Shown: positions 38,076-50,324, numbered from the stretch's first letter. The stretch is DNA of 64,000 nucleotides from Euonymus europaeus (GCA_963580455.1 OY756972.1:13035001-13099000); one strand, 5' to 3'. Notes: generated by a model not told the origin, from the sequence alone. A program made the numbers and translations.

Positions 38076-41000
38076 CTTTGATAGTCCAAAGTTGCTCAAC
38101 TCTCTCTATGGAGGAGCTTTTAATGGTTTTCTCGATTTTTCATAGAAAGTTGGTGTTTTGGCATCGAAGTAATCCAGTAAGCTTATACTCACAAAATTTG
38201 ACATATAAGAACAATAAAAATTATACACCGAGCAACTTTGATGATCCGAAGTTGCTCAACTCTCTCTATGGAGGTGCTTTTAACGGTTTCGTCCATTTAT
38301 CATAGAAAGTTGGTGTTTTGGCATCGAAATAATCTATGAAGCTTATACTCATAAAATTTGACATATAAGAACAATAAAAAGTTTACACCGAGCAACTTTG
38401 ATGTTCCGAAGTTGCTCAACTCTCTCTATGGAGGAGCTTTTAACATTTTTGTCCATTTGTCATAGAAAGCTGGTGTTTTCGCATCAAAATAATCTAGGAA
38501 GCTTATACTGATAAAATTTGACATATAAGAACAGTAAAAATTGTACACCGAGCAACTTTGATGATCCGAAGTTGCTCAACTCTCTCTATGGAGGAGCTTT
38601 TAACGGTTTTGTCCATTTGTCATAAAAAGTTTGTGTTTTGGAATCCAAATAATCTAGGAAAGTTATACTCATAAAATTTGACATAGATGAACAATAAAAA
38701 GTCTATCCCGAGCGACTTTGATAGTCCGAAGTTGCTCAACTCTCTCTATGGAGGAGCTTTTAACGGTTTTCTCCATTTGTCGTAGAAAGTTGGTGTTTTG
38801 GCATCGAAATAATCTATGAAGCATAATCTCATAAAATTTGACATATAAGAACAATAAAAATTGTACACCGAGCAACTTTGATGGTCTGAAGTTGCACAAC
38901 TCTCTCTACGGAGGAGCTTTTAACGGTTTTGTCCATTAGTCATAAAAAGTTGGTGTTTTGTCATCGAAATAATCTAGGAAGCTTATACTCATAAAATTTG
39001 ACTTATAAGAACAATAAAAATTATACACCGGGTCACTTTGATGGTCCGAAGTTGCTCCACTCTCTCTATGGAGGAGCATTTAACGGTTTTGTCCATTTGT
39101 CATAGAAAGTTGGTGTTTTGGCATCAAAATAGTCTAGGAAGGTTATACTCATAAAATTTGACATATAAAAACAATAAAAAGTCTATCCCAAGCGACTTTG
39201 ATAGTCCGAAATTGCTCAACTCTCTCTATGGAGAAGCTTTTAACGATTTTCTCTAACTGTCATAGAAAGTTGGTGTTTTGGCATCGAAATAATCTATGAA
39301 GCTTAAACTCGTAAAATTTGACATATAAGAATAATAAAAATTGTACACCGAGCAACTTTGATGGTCTGAAGTTGCACAACTCTCTCTACGGAGGAGATTT
39401 TAACGGTTTTGTCCATTAGTCATAAAAGTTGGTGTTTTGTCATCGAAATAATCTAGGAAGCATATACTCATAAAATTTGACTTATAAGAACAATAAAAAT
39501 TGTACACCGGGTCACTTTGATGGTCCGAAGTTGCTCAACTCACTCTATGGAGGAGCATTTAACAGTTTTGTCCATTAGTCATAGAAAGTTGGTGTTTTGG
39601 CATCGAAATAATCTAAGAGGGTTATATTCATAAAATTTGACATATAAGAACAATAAAAAGTCTATCCCGAGCGACTTTGATAGTCCAAAGTTGCTCAACT
39701 CTCTCTATGGAGGAGCTTTTAATGGTTTTCTCGATTTTTCATAGAAAGTTGGTGTTTTGGCATCGAAGTAATCCAGTAAGCTTATACTCATAAAATTTGA
39801 CATATAAGAACAACAAAAATTATACACCGAGCAACTTTGATGATCCGAAGTTGCTCAACTCTCTCTATGGAGGTGCTTTTAACGGTTTCGTCCATTTATC
39901 ATAGAAAGTTGGTGTTTTGGCATCGAAATAATCTATGAAGCTTATACTCATAAAATTTGACATATAAGAACAATAAAAAGTTTACACCGAGCAACTTTGA
40001 TGGTCCGAAGTTGCTCAACTCTCTCTATGGAGGAGCTTTTAACATTTTTGTCCATTTGTCATAGAAAGCTGGTGTTTTGGCATCGAAATAATCTAGGAAG
40101 CTTATACTGATAATATTTGACATATAAGAACAATAAAAATTGTACACCGAGCAACTTTGATGATCCGAAGTTGCTCAACTCTCTCTATGGAGGAGCTTTT
40201 AACGGTTTTGTCCATTTGTCATAGAAAGTTGGTGTTTTGGCATCGAAATAGTCTAGGAAGGTTATACTCATAAAATTTGTCATATAAAAACAATAAAAAG
40301 TCTATCCCAAGCGACTTTGATAGTTTGAAATTGCTCAACTCTCTTTATGGAGAAGCTTTTAACGGTTTTCTCCAACTGTCATAGAAAGTTGGTGTTTTGG
40401 CATCGAAATAATCCAATAAGCTTATACTCATAAAATTTGACATATAAGAACAATAAAAATTGTACACCGAGCAACTTTGATGATCGGAAGTTGCTCAACT
40501 CTCTCTATGGAGGAGCTTTTAACGGTTTTGTCCATTTGTCATAGAAAGTTTGTGTTTTGGAATCCAAATAATCTAGGAAAGTTATACTCATAAAATTTGA
40601 CATAGATGAACAATAAAAAGTCTATCCCGAGCGACTTTGATAGTCCGAAGTTGCTCAACTCTCTCTATGGAGGAGCTTTTAACGGTTTTCTCCATTTGTC
40701 GTAGAAAGTTGGTGTTTTGGCATCGAAATAATCTATGAAGCTTAAACTCGTAAAATTTGACATATAAGAACAATAAAAATTGTACACCGAGCAACTTTGA
40801 TGGTCTGAAGTTGCACAACTCTCTCTACGGATGAGCTTTTAACGGTTTTGTCCATTAGTCATAAAAAGTTGGTGTTTTGTCATCGAAATAATCTAGGAAG
40901 CTTATACTCATAAAATTTGACTTATAAGAACAATAAAAATTGTACACCGGGTCACTTTGATGGTCCAAAGTTGCTCAACTCTCTCTATGGAGGAGCATTT

Positions 41001-41935
41001 AACGGTTTTGTCCATTAGTCATAGAAAGTTGGTGTTTTGGCATCGAAATAATCTAAGAAAGTTATATTCATAAAATTTGACATATAAGAACAATAAAAAG
41101 TCTATCTCGAGCGACTTTGATAGTCCAAAGTTGATCAACTCTCTCTATGGAGGAGCTTTTAATGGTTTTCTCGATTTTTCATAGAAAGTTGGTGTTTTGG
41201 CATCGAAGTAATCCAGTAAGCTTATACTCATAAAATTTGACATATAAGAACAATAAAAATTATACACCGAGCAACTTTGATGATCCGAAGTTGCTCAACT
41301 CTCTCTATGGAGGTGCTTTTAACGGTTTCGTCCATTTATCATAGAAAGTTGGTGTTTTGGCATCGAAATAATCTATGAAGCTTATACTCATAAAATTTGA
41401 CATATAAGAACAATAAAAAGTTTACACCGAGCAACTTTGATGTTCCGAAGTTGCTCAACTCTCTCTATGGAGGAGCTTTTAACATTTTTGTCCATTTGTC
41501 ATAGAAAGCTGGTGTTTTCGCATCGAAATAATCTAGGAAGCTTCTACTGATAAAATTTGACATATAAGAACAATAAAAATTGTACACCGAGCAACTTTGA
41601 TGATCCGAAGTTGCTCAACTCTCTCTATGGAGGAGCTTTTAACGGTTTTGTCCATTTGTCATAGAAAGTTTGTGTTTTGGAATCCAAATAATCTAGGAAA
41701 GTTATACTCATAAAATTTGACATAGATGAACAATAAAAAGTCTATCCCGAGCGACTTTGATAGTCCGAAGTTGCTCAACTCTCTCTATGGAGGAGCTTTT
41801 AACGGTTTTCTCCATTTGTCATAGAAAGTTGGTGTTTTGGCATCGAAATAGTCTAGGAAGGTTATACTCATAAAATTTGACATATAAAAACAATAAAAAG
41901 TCTATCCCAAGCGACTTTGATAGTCCGAAGTTTCT
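38076..41935. repeat. Mosaic satellite region
   Basis: Order from 38,076: G H I A/C D E F/A B/D E F G H I A B C D E F G H I A/C D/A. One nearly complete canonical series lies at about 40,155-41,595. A 1-bp deletion (cataaaagttgg) is near 39,427. Hybrid monomers at 38,556, 39,036, 39,196 and 41,595 mark old exchange points. Confidence 0.85.
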
Positions 41936-44900
41936 CAACTCTCTCTATGGAGGAGCTTTTAACGGTTTTCTCCATTTGTCGTAGAGAGTTGGTGTTTTGG
42001 CATCGAATAAATCTATGAAACTTAAAATCGTAAAATTTGACATATAAGAACAATAAAAATTGTACACCGAGCAACTTTTGAAGGTCTGAAGTTGCACAAC
42101 TCTCTCTACGGAGGAGCTTTTAACGGTTTTGTCCATTAGTCATAAAAAGTTGGTGTTTTGGCATCGAAATAATCTAAAAAGGTTATATTCATAAAATTTG
42201 ACATATAAGAACAATAAAAAGTCTAACCCGAGCGACTTTGATAGTCCAAAGTTGCTCAACTCTCTCTATGGAGGAGCTTTTAATGGTTTTCTCGATTTTT
42301 CATAGAAAGTTGGTGTTTTGGCATCGAAGTAATCCAGTAAGCTTATACTCATAAAATTTGACATATAAGAACAATAAAAATTATACACCGAGCAACTTTG
42401 ATGATCCGAAGTTGCTCAACTCTCTCTATGGAGGTGCTTTTAACGGTTTCGTCCATTTATCATAGAAAGTTGGTGTTTTGGCATCGAAATAATCTATGAA
42501 GATTATACTCATAAAATTTGACATATAAGAACAATAAAAAGTTTACACCGAGCAACTTTGATGGTCCGAAGTTGCTCAACTCTCTCTATGGAGGAGCTTT
42601 TAACGTTTTTGTCCATTTGTCGTAGAAAGCTGGTGTTTTGGCATAATCTAGGAAGCTTATACTGATAAAATTTGACATATAAGAACAATAAAATTTGTAC
42701 ACCGAGCAACTTTGATGATCCGAAGTTGCTCAACTCTCTCTATGGAGGAGCTTTTAACGGTTTTGTCCATTTGTCAAAGAAAGTTGGTGTTTTGGCATCG
42801 AAATAATCTAGGAAGATTATACTCATAAAATTTGACATATAAAAACAATAAAAAGTCTATCCCTAGCGACTTTGATAGTCCGAAATTGCTCAACTCTCTC
42901 TATGGAGAAGCTTTTAACGTTTTTCTCCAACTGTCATAGAAAGTTGGTGTTTTGGCATCGAAATAATCCAACAAGCTTATACTCATAAAATTTGACATAT
43001 AAGAACAATAAAAATTGTACACCGAGCAACTTTGATGATCGGAAGTTGCTCAACTCTCTCTATGGAGGAGCTTTTAACGGTTTTGTCCATTTGTCATAGA
43101 AAGTTTTTGTTTTGGAATCCAAATAATCTATGAAGCTTAAACTCGTAAAATTTGATATATAAAAACAATAAAAGGTGTACACCGAGCAACTTTGATGGTC
43201 CGAAGTTGCTCAACTCTTTCTATGTAGGTGCTTTTAACGGTTTTATCCATTTGTCATAGAAAGTCGGTGTTTTGGCATCGAAATAATATGGGAAGCCTAA
43301 ACTCGTAAAATTTGACATATAAGAACTATAAAAATTGTACACCGAGCAACTTTGTTGGTCCGAAGTTGCTCAACTCTCTCTATGAAGGAGCTTTTAACGG
43401 GTTTGTCCATTTGTCATAGAAAGTTGGTGTTTTGGCATCGAAATAATCTTGGAAACTTATACTCGTAAAATTTGACATAGAAGAACAGTAAAAAGTCTAT
43501 CCCGAGCGACTTTGATAGTCCGAAGCTGCTCAACTCTCTTTATGGAGCAGCTTTTAACGGTTTTCTCCATTTGTCATAGAAAGTTGTTGTTTTGGCATCG
43601 AAATAATCCAACAAGCTTATACTCATAAACTTTGACATATAAGAACAATAAAAATTGTACACCGAGCAACTTTTTTGATCGGAAGTTGCTCAACTCTCTC
43701 TATGGAGGAGCTTTTAACGGTTTTGTCAATTTGTCATAGAATGTTTGTGTTTTGGAATCCAAATAATCTAGGAAAGTTATACTCATAAAATTTGACATAG
43801 ATGAACAATAAAAAGTCTATCCCGAGCGACTTTGATAGTCCGAAGTTGCTCAACTCTCTCTATGCAGGAGCTTTTAACGGTTTTCTCCATTTGTCGTAGA
43901 AAGTTGGTGTTTTGGCATCGAAATAATCTATGAAGCTTAAACTCGTAAAATTTGACATATAAGAACAATAAAAATTGTACACCGAGCAACTTTGATGGTC
44001 TGAAGTCGCACAACTCTCTCTACGGAGGAGCTTTTAACGGTTTTGTCCATTAGTCATAAAAAGTTGGTGTTTTGTCATCGAAATAATCTAGGAAGCTTAT
44101 ACTCATAAAATTTGACTTATAAGAACAATAAAAATTGTACACCGGGTCACTTTGATGGTCCGAAGTTGCTCAACTCTCTCTATGGAGGAGCATTTAACGG
44201 TTTTGTCCATTAGTCATAGAAAGTTAGTGTTTTGGCATCGAAATAATCTAAGAAGGTTATATTTATAAAATTTGACATATAAGAACAATAAAAAGTCTAT
44301 CCCGAGCGACTTTGATAGTCCGAAGTTGCTCAACTCTCTCAATGGAGGAGCTTTTAATGGTTTTCTCGATTTTTCATAGAAAGTTGGTGTTTTGGCATCG
44401 AAGTAATCCAGTAAGCTTATACTCATAAAATTTGACATATAAGAACAATAAAAATTATACACCGAGCAACTTTGATGATCCGAAGTTGCTCAACTCTCTC
44501 TATTGAGGTGCTTTTAACGGTTTCGTCCATTTATCATAGAAAGTTCGTGTTTTGGCATCGAAATAATCTATGAAGCTTATACTCATAAAATTTGACATAT
44601 AAGAACAATAAAAAGTTTACACCGAGCAACTTTGATGGTCCGAAGTTGCTCAACTCTCTCTATGGAGGAGCTTTTAACGTTTTTGTCCATTTGTCATAGA
44701 AAGCTGGTGTTTTGGCATCGAAATAATCTAGGAAGCTTATACTGATAAAATTTGACATATAAGAACAATAAAAATTGTACACCGAGCAACTTTGATGATC
44801 CGAAGTTGCTCAACTCTCTCTATGGAGGAGATTTTAACGGTTTTGTCCATTTGTCATAGAAAGTTGGTGTTTTGGCATCGAAATAATCTAGGAAACTTAT

Positions 44901-45409
44901 ACTCGTAAAATTTGACATAGAAGAACAGTAAAAAGTCTATCCTGAGCGACTTTTATTGTCCGAAGCTGCTCAACTCTCTTTATGGAGTAGCTTTTAACGG
45001 TTTTCTCTATTTGTCATAGAAAGTTGTTATTTTGGCATCGAAATAATCTATGAAGCTTAAACTCGTAAAATTTGACATTTAAGAACAATAAAAATTGTAC
45101 ACCGACCAACTTTGATGGTACGAAGTTGCTGAACTCTCTCAATGCAGGAGATTTTAAAGGTTTCGTCCATTTGTCATATAAAGTTAGTGTTTTGGCATCG
45201 AAATAATCTATGAAGCTTATACTCATAAAATTTGTCATATAAGAACAATAAAAAGTGTACACCGAGCAACTTTGATGGTCCGACGTTGCTCAACACTCTC
45301 TATGGAGGAGCTTTTAACGGTTTTGTCCATTTGTCATAGAAAGTTGGTGTTTTGGCATCGAAATAATCTAGGAAGGTTATAGTCATAAAATTTGACATAT
45401 AAGAACAAT
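41936..45409. repeat. Degenerate satellite region next to the retrotransposon
   Basis: Monomers here hold many private changes. There is a 1-bp insertion near 42,079, a 6-bp deletion near 42,645 (ggcataatctagg), and unusual variants such as tatgtaggtgc at 43,221, aataatatgggaagcc at 43,280, ctttttattgtcc near 44,950 and accgaccaac at 45,101. The A to I order is only partly kept. The last canonical bases are aagaacaat at 45,401-45,409. Confidence 0.85.
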
Positions 45410-45425
45410 GTAGGAAGGTTATCCT
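45410..45425. other. Rearranged satellite scrap at the left retrotransposon junction
   Basis: After aagaacaat the expected satellite bases are missing. Instead gtaggaaggttatcct precedes the LTR. The taggaaggttat part matches satellite monomer positions 100-111 (A class), so the sequence jumps back within the monomer just before the element. Confidence 0.75.
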
Positions 45426-46234
45426 TGTTGGTGTATGCTCTAGGAGCCAATCATGGGATGATTGTATTAGCATACATTTATTATGTTATATTGAGGTACT
45501 TTATTTGTTATGAATTATTTATCTGCACTATATAAATGATTATGATAAATATCCCTAGAATAGTTGGTTCGATGCTATGAGACTTCAAGTGTGTGACTTG
45601 AACGTGAGATCTTCATAGATGTATATAGAACACTATTCCTAAATGTCCCTAGTCGAGTATTATTGTTAAATGGGATAACATTAATACGTTGAGACTAGTA
45701 TGTACGTTGATTGATGACTAAATCTTGCGAGTCATGGATATGAGATATCAAATCAATACATAGGTACTTGTTAGAGAACGGGAAGTACTGGACAGACCCA
45801 ACATAAGAATACTGCATGGATTGTTATATGAATGTCATAAGCTATTCTCATAGTCACAATGATATATGTTTTCCTTTAACCTGAAATCACTACGGTTCCC
45901 AACATGAGGAGTTATACTCTTTGATACTGTCTAACGTCACTTGTAAAAGGGTTGGCTATAAAGTCAGTGATTGGGTATATCACGAATCATGTGGAAGGAT
46001 GTGAGTGACCTAGATGGTATTTGTCCCTTCTATATAACATGAGTGATATCCGTGGGCCCCTTGTTTGAGTGAGACTTAGAAATGCATGGCCGTGCTCAAA
46101 TGAATCAATATGTGATATTGATTTCGTTTGTTTTTTAATAGTCTACTCGGAATCAAGAAACACAAAGATTAACATATACGAGGATGACACATTCCATGCC
46201 TCGATGTTAATCAAGATATTAAGGACAAAGGGAC

Positions 46235-46244
46235 TATATATAAA
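46235..46244 (+). promoter_or_regulatory. Candidate TATA box in outer 5' LTR
   Basis: The sequence tatatataaa lies about 810 bp into the LTR and is repeated at 63,211-63,220 in the 3' LTR. It is a plausible core promoter by position and sequence only. The inner insertion about 190 bp downstream would separate it from the outer coding region. Confidence 0.35.
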
Positions 46245-46430
46245 TTGGTTATAAATAAAGGTTATGTCGAATCATCGACATTCTCGTTATTTGGGTAACA
46301 ATGATGTGTTGCTAGATACCTCTCATTGTTTGTGATGCTAGAATATGATTTTAGTTTCACTGCTAACATAACGAGAACCTATAGGGTCACACACATAGAA
46401 TAAGTCAAAGATTATGTTATTTAAGAAGAA

Positions 46431-46435
46431 CATAT
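46431..46435. repeat. Target-site duplication of the inner element, left copy
   Basis: catat directly before the TG start of the inner LTR. The same five bases follow its end, and the uninterrupted outer 3' LTR has a single catat at this point (63,407-63,411). Confidence 0.95.
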
Positions 46436-47968
46436 TGTTGGGATGATGTCCTAAAAAACATACCATGTAAAGACAATTCTGAAATTCAAGAATAAACATT
46501 TTATGATTGCATTTGTGTTTTAAATGTTTTATTTTAAATATTTCATTTATATGTGAATGTTCTAACAAGGTCTAAGGATGTTAGATATGTGAATCTTGGA
46601 TACTCAGATACACTTATAGTGTGAGTATAGATTGACACAAGATTCATTATTACATTCTAAATCATTAGTCACAACCAGATTAACAAAGTTAGGCACTTTG
46701 TTGATATAGGTTGTAGTGCATGGACATCTCCAATTAGGGGAATGGTTTGTCTTGACCGTTTGAGAGGATTCTCGGATTGGTGCACTAGTATGTATGTGGA
46801 CATATACATTGACGGACTTACATAGGAATGAACAACTAGAAACGTGCTATCAAAGAGTTGTTCATCCTATAGCTATGGGAGTACGGTATATCTCAAGCTT
46901 GGGTAGGTCAATACGTTTATACTTATAGCGTGTGCATTTTGATTCATCAATAAGTGAGACACGCACTATTGTCAAAATCTTGATGATTTGGATGTATGCC
47001 ACTACGGTATAAGCGCATACCTACAAAATAGTCATTCATGTACTTTCAGTTATGAAAGTGTAAGCACCCATCTGAGAGGTTCAAATTAATCTATCTAAAA
47101 AACTATGCATAGTGATTCTAACGAATCAAGCGTTGTGAATTAAATTGATCGACGGGTCAATTTAATACGCTTAGAGGATAGATATAAAGGAATCTGGAGC
47201 TCAGAGAAAATATGGATTTTGGAGTGTTTGATAGTATGAATAAATTCACTCCATCTTACCGGGTGTTGCATGGAGGATATGCAAGTACACTTCCCATAGG
47301 TCAGGGATAGGTTTCTAATTATGGAAAAGCCTCGATGTAAGAATCGTACATATTGGGGAGTGCATCCAAAGTTCAGGTAGTGTCAGACGAACATTGGATT
47401 GTTATATTATTCCTAGTCATAGAGTTTGACGGTAAAGAATAATATTTCGGGAGCCACAATATGTATGTCCTGCGGAGTCCCCTTGGTAGCTCTATATATT
47501 CTCTTGTCCTATTAAAGGAAGATCGGCAAAATTTACCATATCACAACGGTTGTTGGAAAAGTTACAAGAATGGAATTTGTATAACAAATATATACAATTT
47601 TATTGGGTTTTGGTTTTCCAAAGATAACCCTAAGATAAAATTGTTTTTGTTAAGATATACAAAATTCTTGTAAGTGTATTTATGTAAAAATAACAAATCT
47701 CGGAGTTTTGATTTGGATTGTAAAATAAATATTTTACATAATCAAAAACAAATTAAAGTCAAGAATGGACCAAGGAACAAAACAAATTTGAGCCTTGAAT
47801 TCTTGAAATATTGGGCCAAGCTAGGCTTAAACCATGTTATTGCATAGCAATATATGGCCGGCCCATTGTGGATAATTTGGGCTCCGATTATGCTTGTTAA
47901 AAGTATTCCATATTTGTTTTGGCTTTGAATCCAATTGGGATTAGAAGTCAACTCAAATAATGATTTGT

Positions 47969-47982
47969 TATATATATATAAA
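47969..47982 (+). promoter_or_regulatory. Candidate TATA box in inner 5' LTR
   Basis: tatatatatataaa followed by cacaacaa, about 1.53 kb into the LTR, with ttgggccaag and ggccggccca about 110-155 bp upstream. Plant TCP-type site II elements contain GGCCCA, so a core promoter here is reasonable. The copy in the 3' LTR begins at 55,832. Not proven by sequence alone. Confidence 0.4.
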
Positions 47983-48327
47983 CACAACAATTTTTCTATG
48001 AATGGATAAGGATGGCCACCGTTTTGTTTTTTCCTAGTTCCATTTGGATTAGGAAAACAAAACCTAAAAGGAGACTTTTTTAACACAATGAAAAGGTTTT
48101 GTTTTATAAAATAAAAAGGGCTGGCCGTGTGATTGATTCATAAGAAAACAACCAAGTTATTTTTCCAAAAAAAAGGAGCCGAGTGTTCCTAGAGAGGTGG
48201 CCGTGTGAGATTCTTTTGGTTCACTACCAATTGGGTTTTTTGCTTTGCTTTTTCGCAAGGAGATTAAAGAGAATACCTCGGAAACAACATAGGCTATTCT
48301 TGGTGATTCTTGTTTTCTAAATTGGTG

Positions 48328-48414
48328 GTTCGTGATCAAGAGGTGTGATCAAACAAAGGGTGTGTTCAAGATCCGATCGTGTGTTCGTGATCAAGTGTTG
48401 AGTTCGTGATCAAG
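48328..48414. repeat. Short repeat cluster ttcgtgatcaag in inner LTR
   Basis: Three copies of gttcgtgatcaag plus a related gtgtgatcaaa lie within 90 bp, each with the palindrome tgatca. The same cluster is in the 3' LTR near 56,191-56,278, where one copy has changed to gtttgtgatcaag. Confidence 0.75.
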
Positions 48415-48699
48415 ACGGATAGCACGTTGGACCTCGATAGTAAAGAGGTTGGTATTCTTCTTCTAACCTTCTTCATGACATGATTGTATGTTTAGATCTA
48501 AGAATTATTTTGTATGAAATTAATACTAGAAGCATGCTAGGATTAATTACAAAATTAATTGGATCTAGGATAACACTTGATAGGCGTGTAACAATCTAGG
48601 GTTGTTTGGCTTCCGATTAAATTTTTGATTTGTACCTATGCTAAGAACGATCCGTAAGACGCTTCCGCATGTTCTAAAATTATTTTAGCAACCAACAAA

Positions 48700-48712
48700 T
48701 GGTATCGGAGCC
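48700..48712 (+). other. Primer binding site of inner element (tRNA-iMet type)
   Basis: TGGTATCGGAGCC begins two bases after the CA end of the 5' LTR. It matches the complement of the 3' end of plant initiator methionine tRNA except for one A-to-G change, which would still pair as a wobble. This is where minus-strand cDNA synthesis would start. Confidence 0.88.
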
Positions 48713-49825
48713 GAACTTAGTATGTATTAAATCAAGATTTAATTAAAAGATGCACTTGAAAATAATTGTGCGCTAGATTGGTGCCTAGGGTGTGCGATTA
48801 TTTTGTGAATGTTTGGATGCCACTAACGATTGTTTTGCAGCCCTAAGATACTGTACTAAGCTGGTATATTATTGTAATAATTTTAGTTTTGGGTATGGCC
48901 ACATAGGTTCGTGTTTAGAGCCTATGTGATGTCTTTTTTTGTAAAGCTGTTAATGTGCAGTTTTTATTATTTTTTTCTTTGCTTTAAATTCATTAGAATC
49001 ACTTGTAAGCCTCCCCGGAGGTATAGGACTTTATGTACTATTTTATGGTGATGTTATGGATGAAGAAGCATGAAGAAAAAGATGCAAAAACGTGCAGAAA
49101 TATTGCAGTAACCAAAACTATGCGCAAGCGCGACAGAAAATCCAGATTTGCGCTTGGACTGTTCCTATGGGTTGTTTTGGTTTGCAACTCAATCTTTTGG
49201 GTAACCGAAATAATTCCTAGCTAGGTAACACTCCTGGACAGCCGCTGGAAGTTGCCTTTGTGCATTCATGATGGAGTTTGACACGTAGCAAAATCTCATA
49301 CGCGAAGAGTCCTACATCGCCGATAACAAGGGTTTTATTTTAGGCTTTTGAGTTGCGTTTGGAGAAGATTTTTGGCACGTTGACATCATGAAGACCAGCT
49401 TAGTTACAGTATCATTTTTGTCTATATTTGCTTTATTTAATTATGCTTTTGCTTATGTGAATGGATGTATGATTAAATTGGTATGTCATATAGACAAGTC
49501 AAGGCACCTGGCTTATTAGGTATCACATTGACATCTAATATGGTATATGTAATTGCGTGATTGAAAAAACATAACATGGCATAATTTAATAGTTTAAAGA
49601 TTTAGGCTAATCACCTAATTAATCTATTTGAATAAATTATTATGTTTAATCATGTGGAATTACATAATGAGTTAAAGATTAAAGGTTGATCTAAGCCACT
49701 TTGGATCATAAGGTAATCTTCAACTTGAAAAACCCTATTAATTAATTATTGAGTGGGAGAGTGTTATATCTCCAAGTTATGACCCAAGACTTCCCAAAGG
49801 TTGATCCTTGCTAGTGCATATAAGC

Positions 49826-49865
49826 TTACTCGTGTTGCATGCGCAACCCCCCTTAGGGATGGAGA
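49826..49865. repeat. Leader repeat 1 (ttactcgtgttgcatgcgca)
   Basis: A unit of about 40 bp starting ttactcgtgttgcatgcgca, followed by a C-run and gggatgga. The core ttgcatgcgcaa is nearly palindromic. Confidence 0.88.
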
Positions 49866-49929
49866 TTATATGCTAGATCTAGTGGGAGGATTTTAGCAGA
49901 TATTTTAATTCTTATTTGTAGATGGGTAC

Positions 49930-49969
49930 TTACTCGTGTTGCATGCGCAAACCCCCTTTGGGATGGAGT
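49930..49969. repeat. Leader repeat 2
   Basis: Second copy, 104 bp after the first, identical in the first 20 bases and diverging only in the C-run. Confidence 0.88.
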
Positions 49970-50028
49970 ATCCATTAAGTACAATAGTGGAATTAAAAAG
50001 CTAATAGCCTAAGCGTAAATGTGAAAGT

Positions 50029-50066
50029 TTACTCGTGTTGCATGCGCAATCCCCTTTTGGATGGAA
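50029..50066. repeat. Leader repeat 3
   Basis: Third copy, 99 bp after the second. The end is shorter (ttttggatgga). Confidence 0.88.
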
Positions 50067-50324
50067 TTTTCACAATGAGCGACTTGAAAAGGTTAAACCT
50101 TTGTTTACACTCAACCTATTAAGGAGCCAAACATAATAGCGATCAAAAGGGTTCAAGAAGCCCAAAAGGCTAGATGCTTGAGTTTGTTTTGACCGAGAGT
50201 GACTTGGGTCAACTAGACAAGAAATTGTAGTTGGTCGACTCGCTATTGCATGAATTTATATTGTAAATGTTTGGGTTTTTATTTCTATATAAATGTGTAA
50301 AAAGTTTTAAAATAATAATAATAA

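Larger units (their letters stand above)
1..45409. repeat. 160-bp tandem satellite array, left part (about 283 monomers)
   Basis: Head-to-tail copies of one AT-rich 160-bp unit fill this interval. With the phase set at ctttgat, monomers start at 1, 161, 321 and so on, and the last complete boundary is at 45,270. Summed phase shifts show only eight net indel events: -1 near 4,147, 27,575, 29,974, 34,964, 36,082 and 39,427, +1 near 42,079 and -6 near 42,645. Class-specific variants divide the monomers into nine types that recur in a fixed order. Many monomers carry a HindIII site (aagctt), so a HindIII ladder is expected. I do not recognise the family by name. Size, homogeneity and higher-order structure resemble plant centromeric or heterochromatic-knob satellites, but location on the chromosome is inference. 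There is no plausible gene in the array. Confidence 0.98.
45426..46435 (+). repeat. Outer element 5' LTR, part 1
   Basis: Begins TGTTGGTGTATGC and aligns without indels to the 3' LTR from 62,402. It is cut after gaacatat by insertion of the inner element; the last five bases (46,431-46,435, catat) are the duplicated target. Confidence 0.95.
46436..48697 (+). repeat. Inner element 5' LTR (2,262 bp)
   Basis: Runs from TGTTGGGATGATG to AACCAACA and matches 54,299-56,560 along its whole length. It contains GGCCCA-type motifs near 47,813 and 47,860, a TATA run at 47,969 and a cluster of gtgatcaa motifs near 48,330-48,415. Confidence 0.96.

Noticed and set aside
38078..38305. Plus-strand reading frame of 75 codons in the satellite
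   Set aside because: A chance open frame across two monomers; other copies of the same monomer pair have stops or no start.
1..45409. CRISPR array
   Set aside because: The repeats are contiguous 160-bp monomers with no unique spacers, and the context is a plant genome.
1..45409. CENP-B box in the satellite
   Set aside because: No monomer shows the TTCG...A..CGGG pattern. The H-class tttcgtccattta lacks the required second half.
49033..49224. A 63-codon frame in the inner leader
   Set aside because: Short, with no homology that I recognise and no match in the outer element. A possible upstream frame at most.
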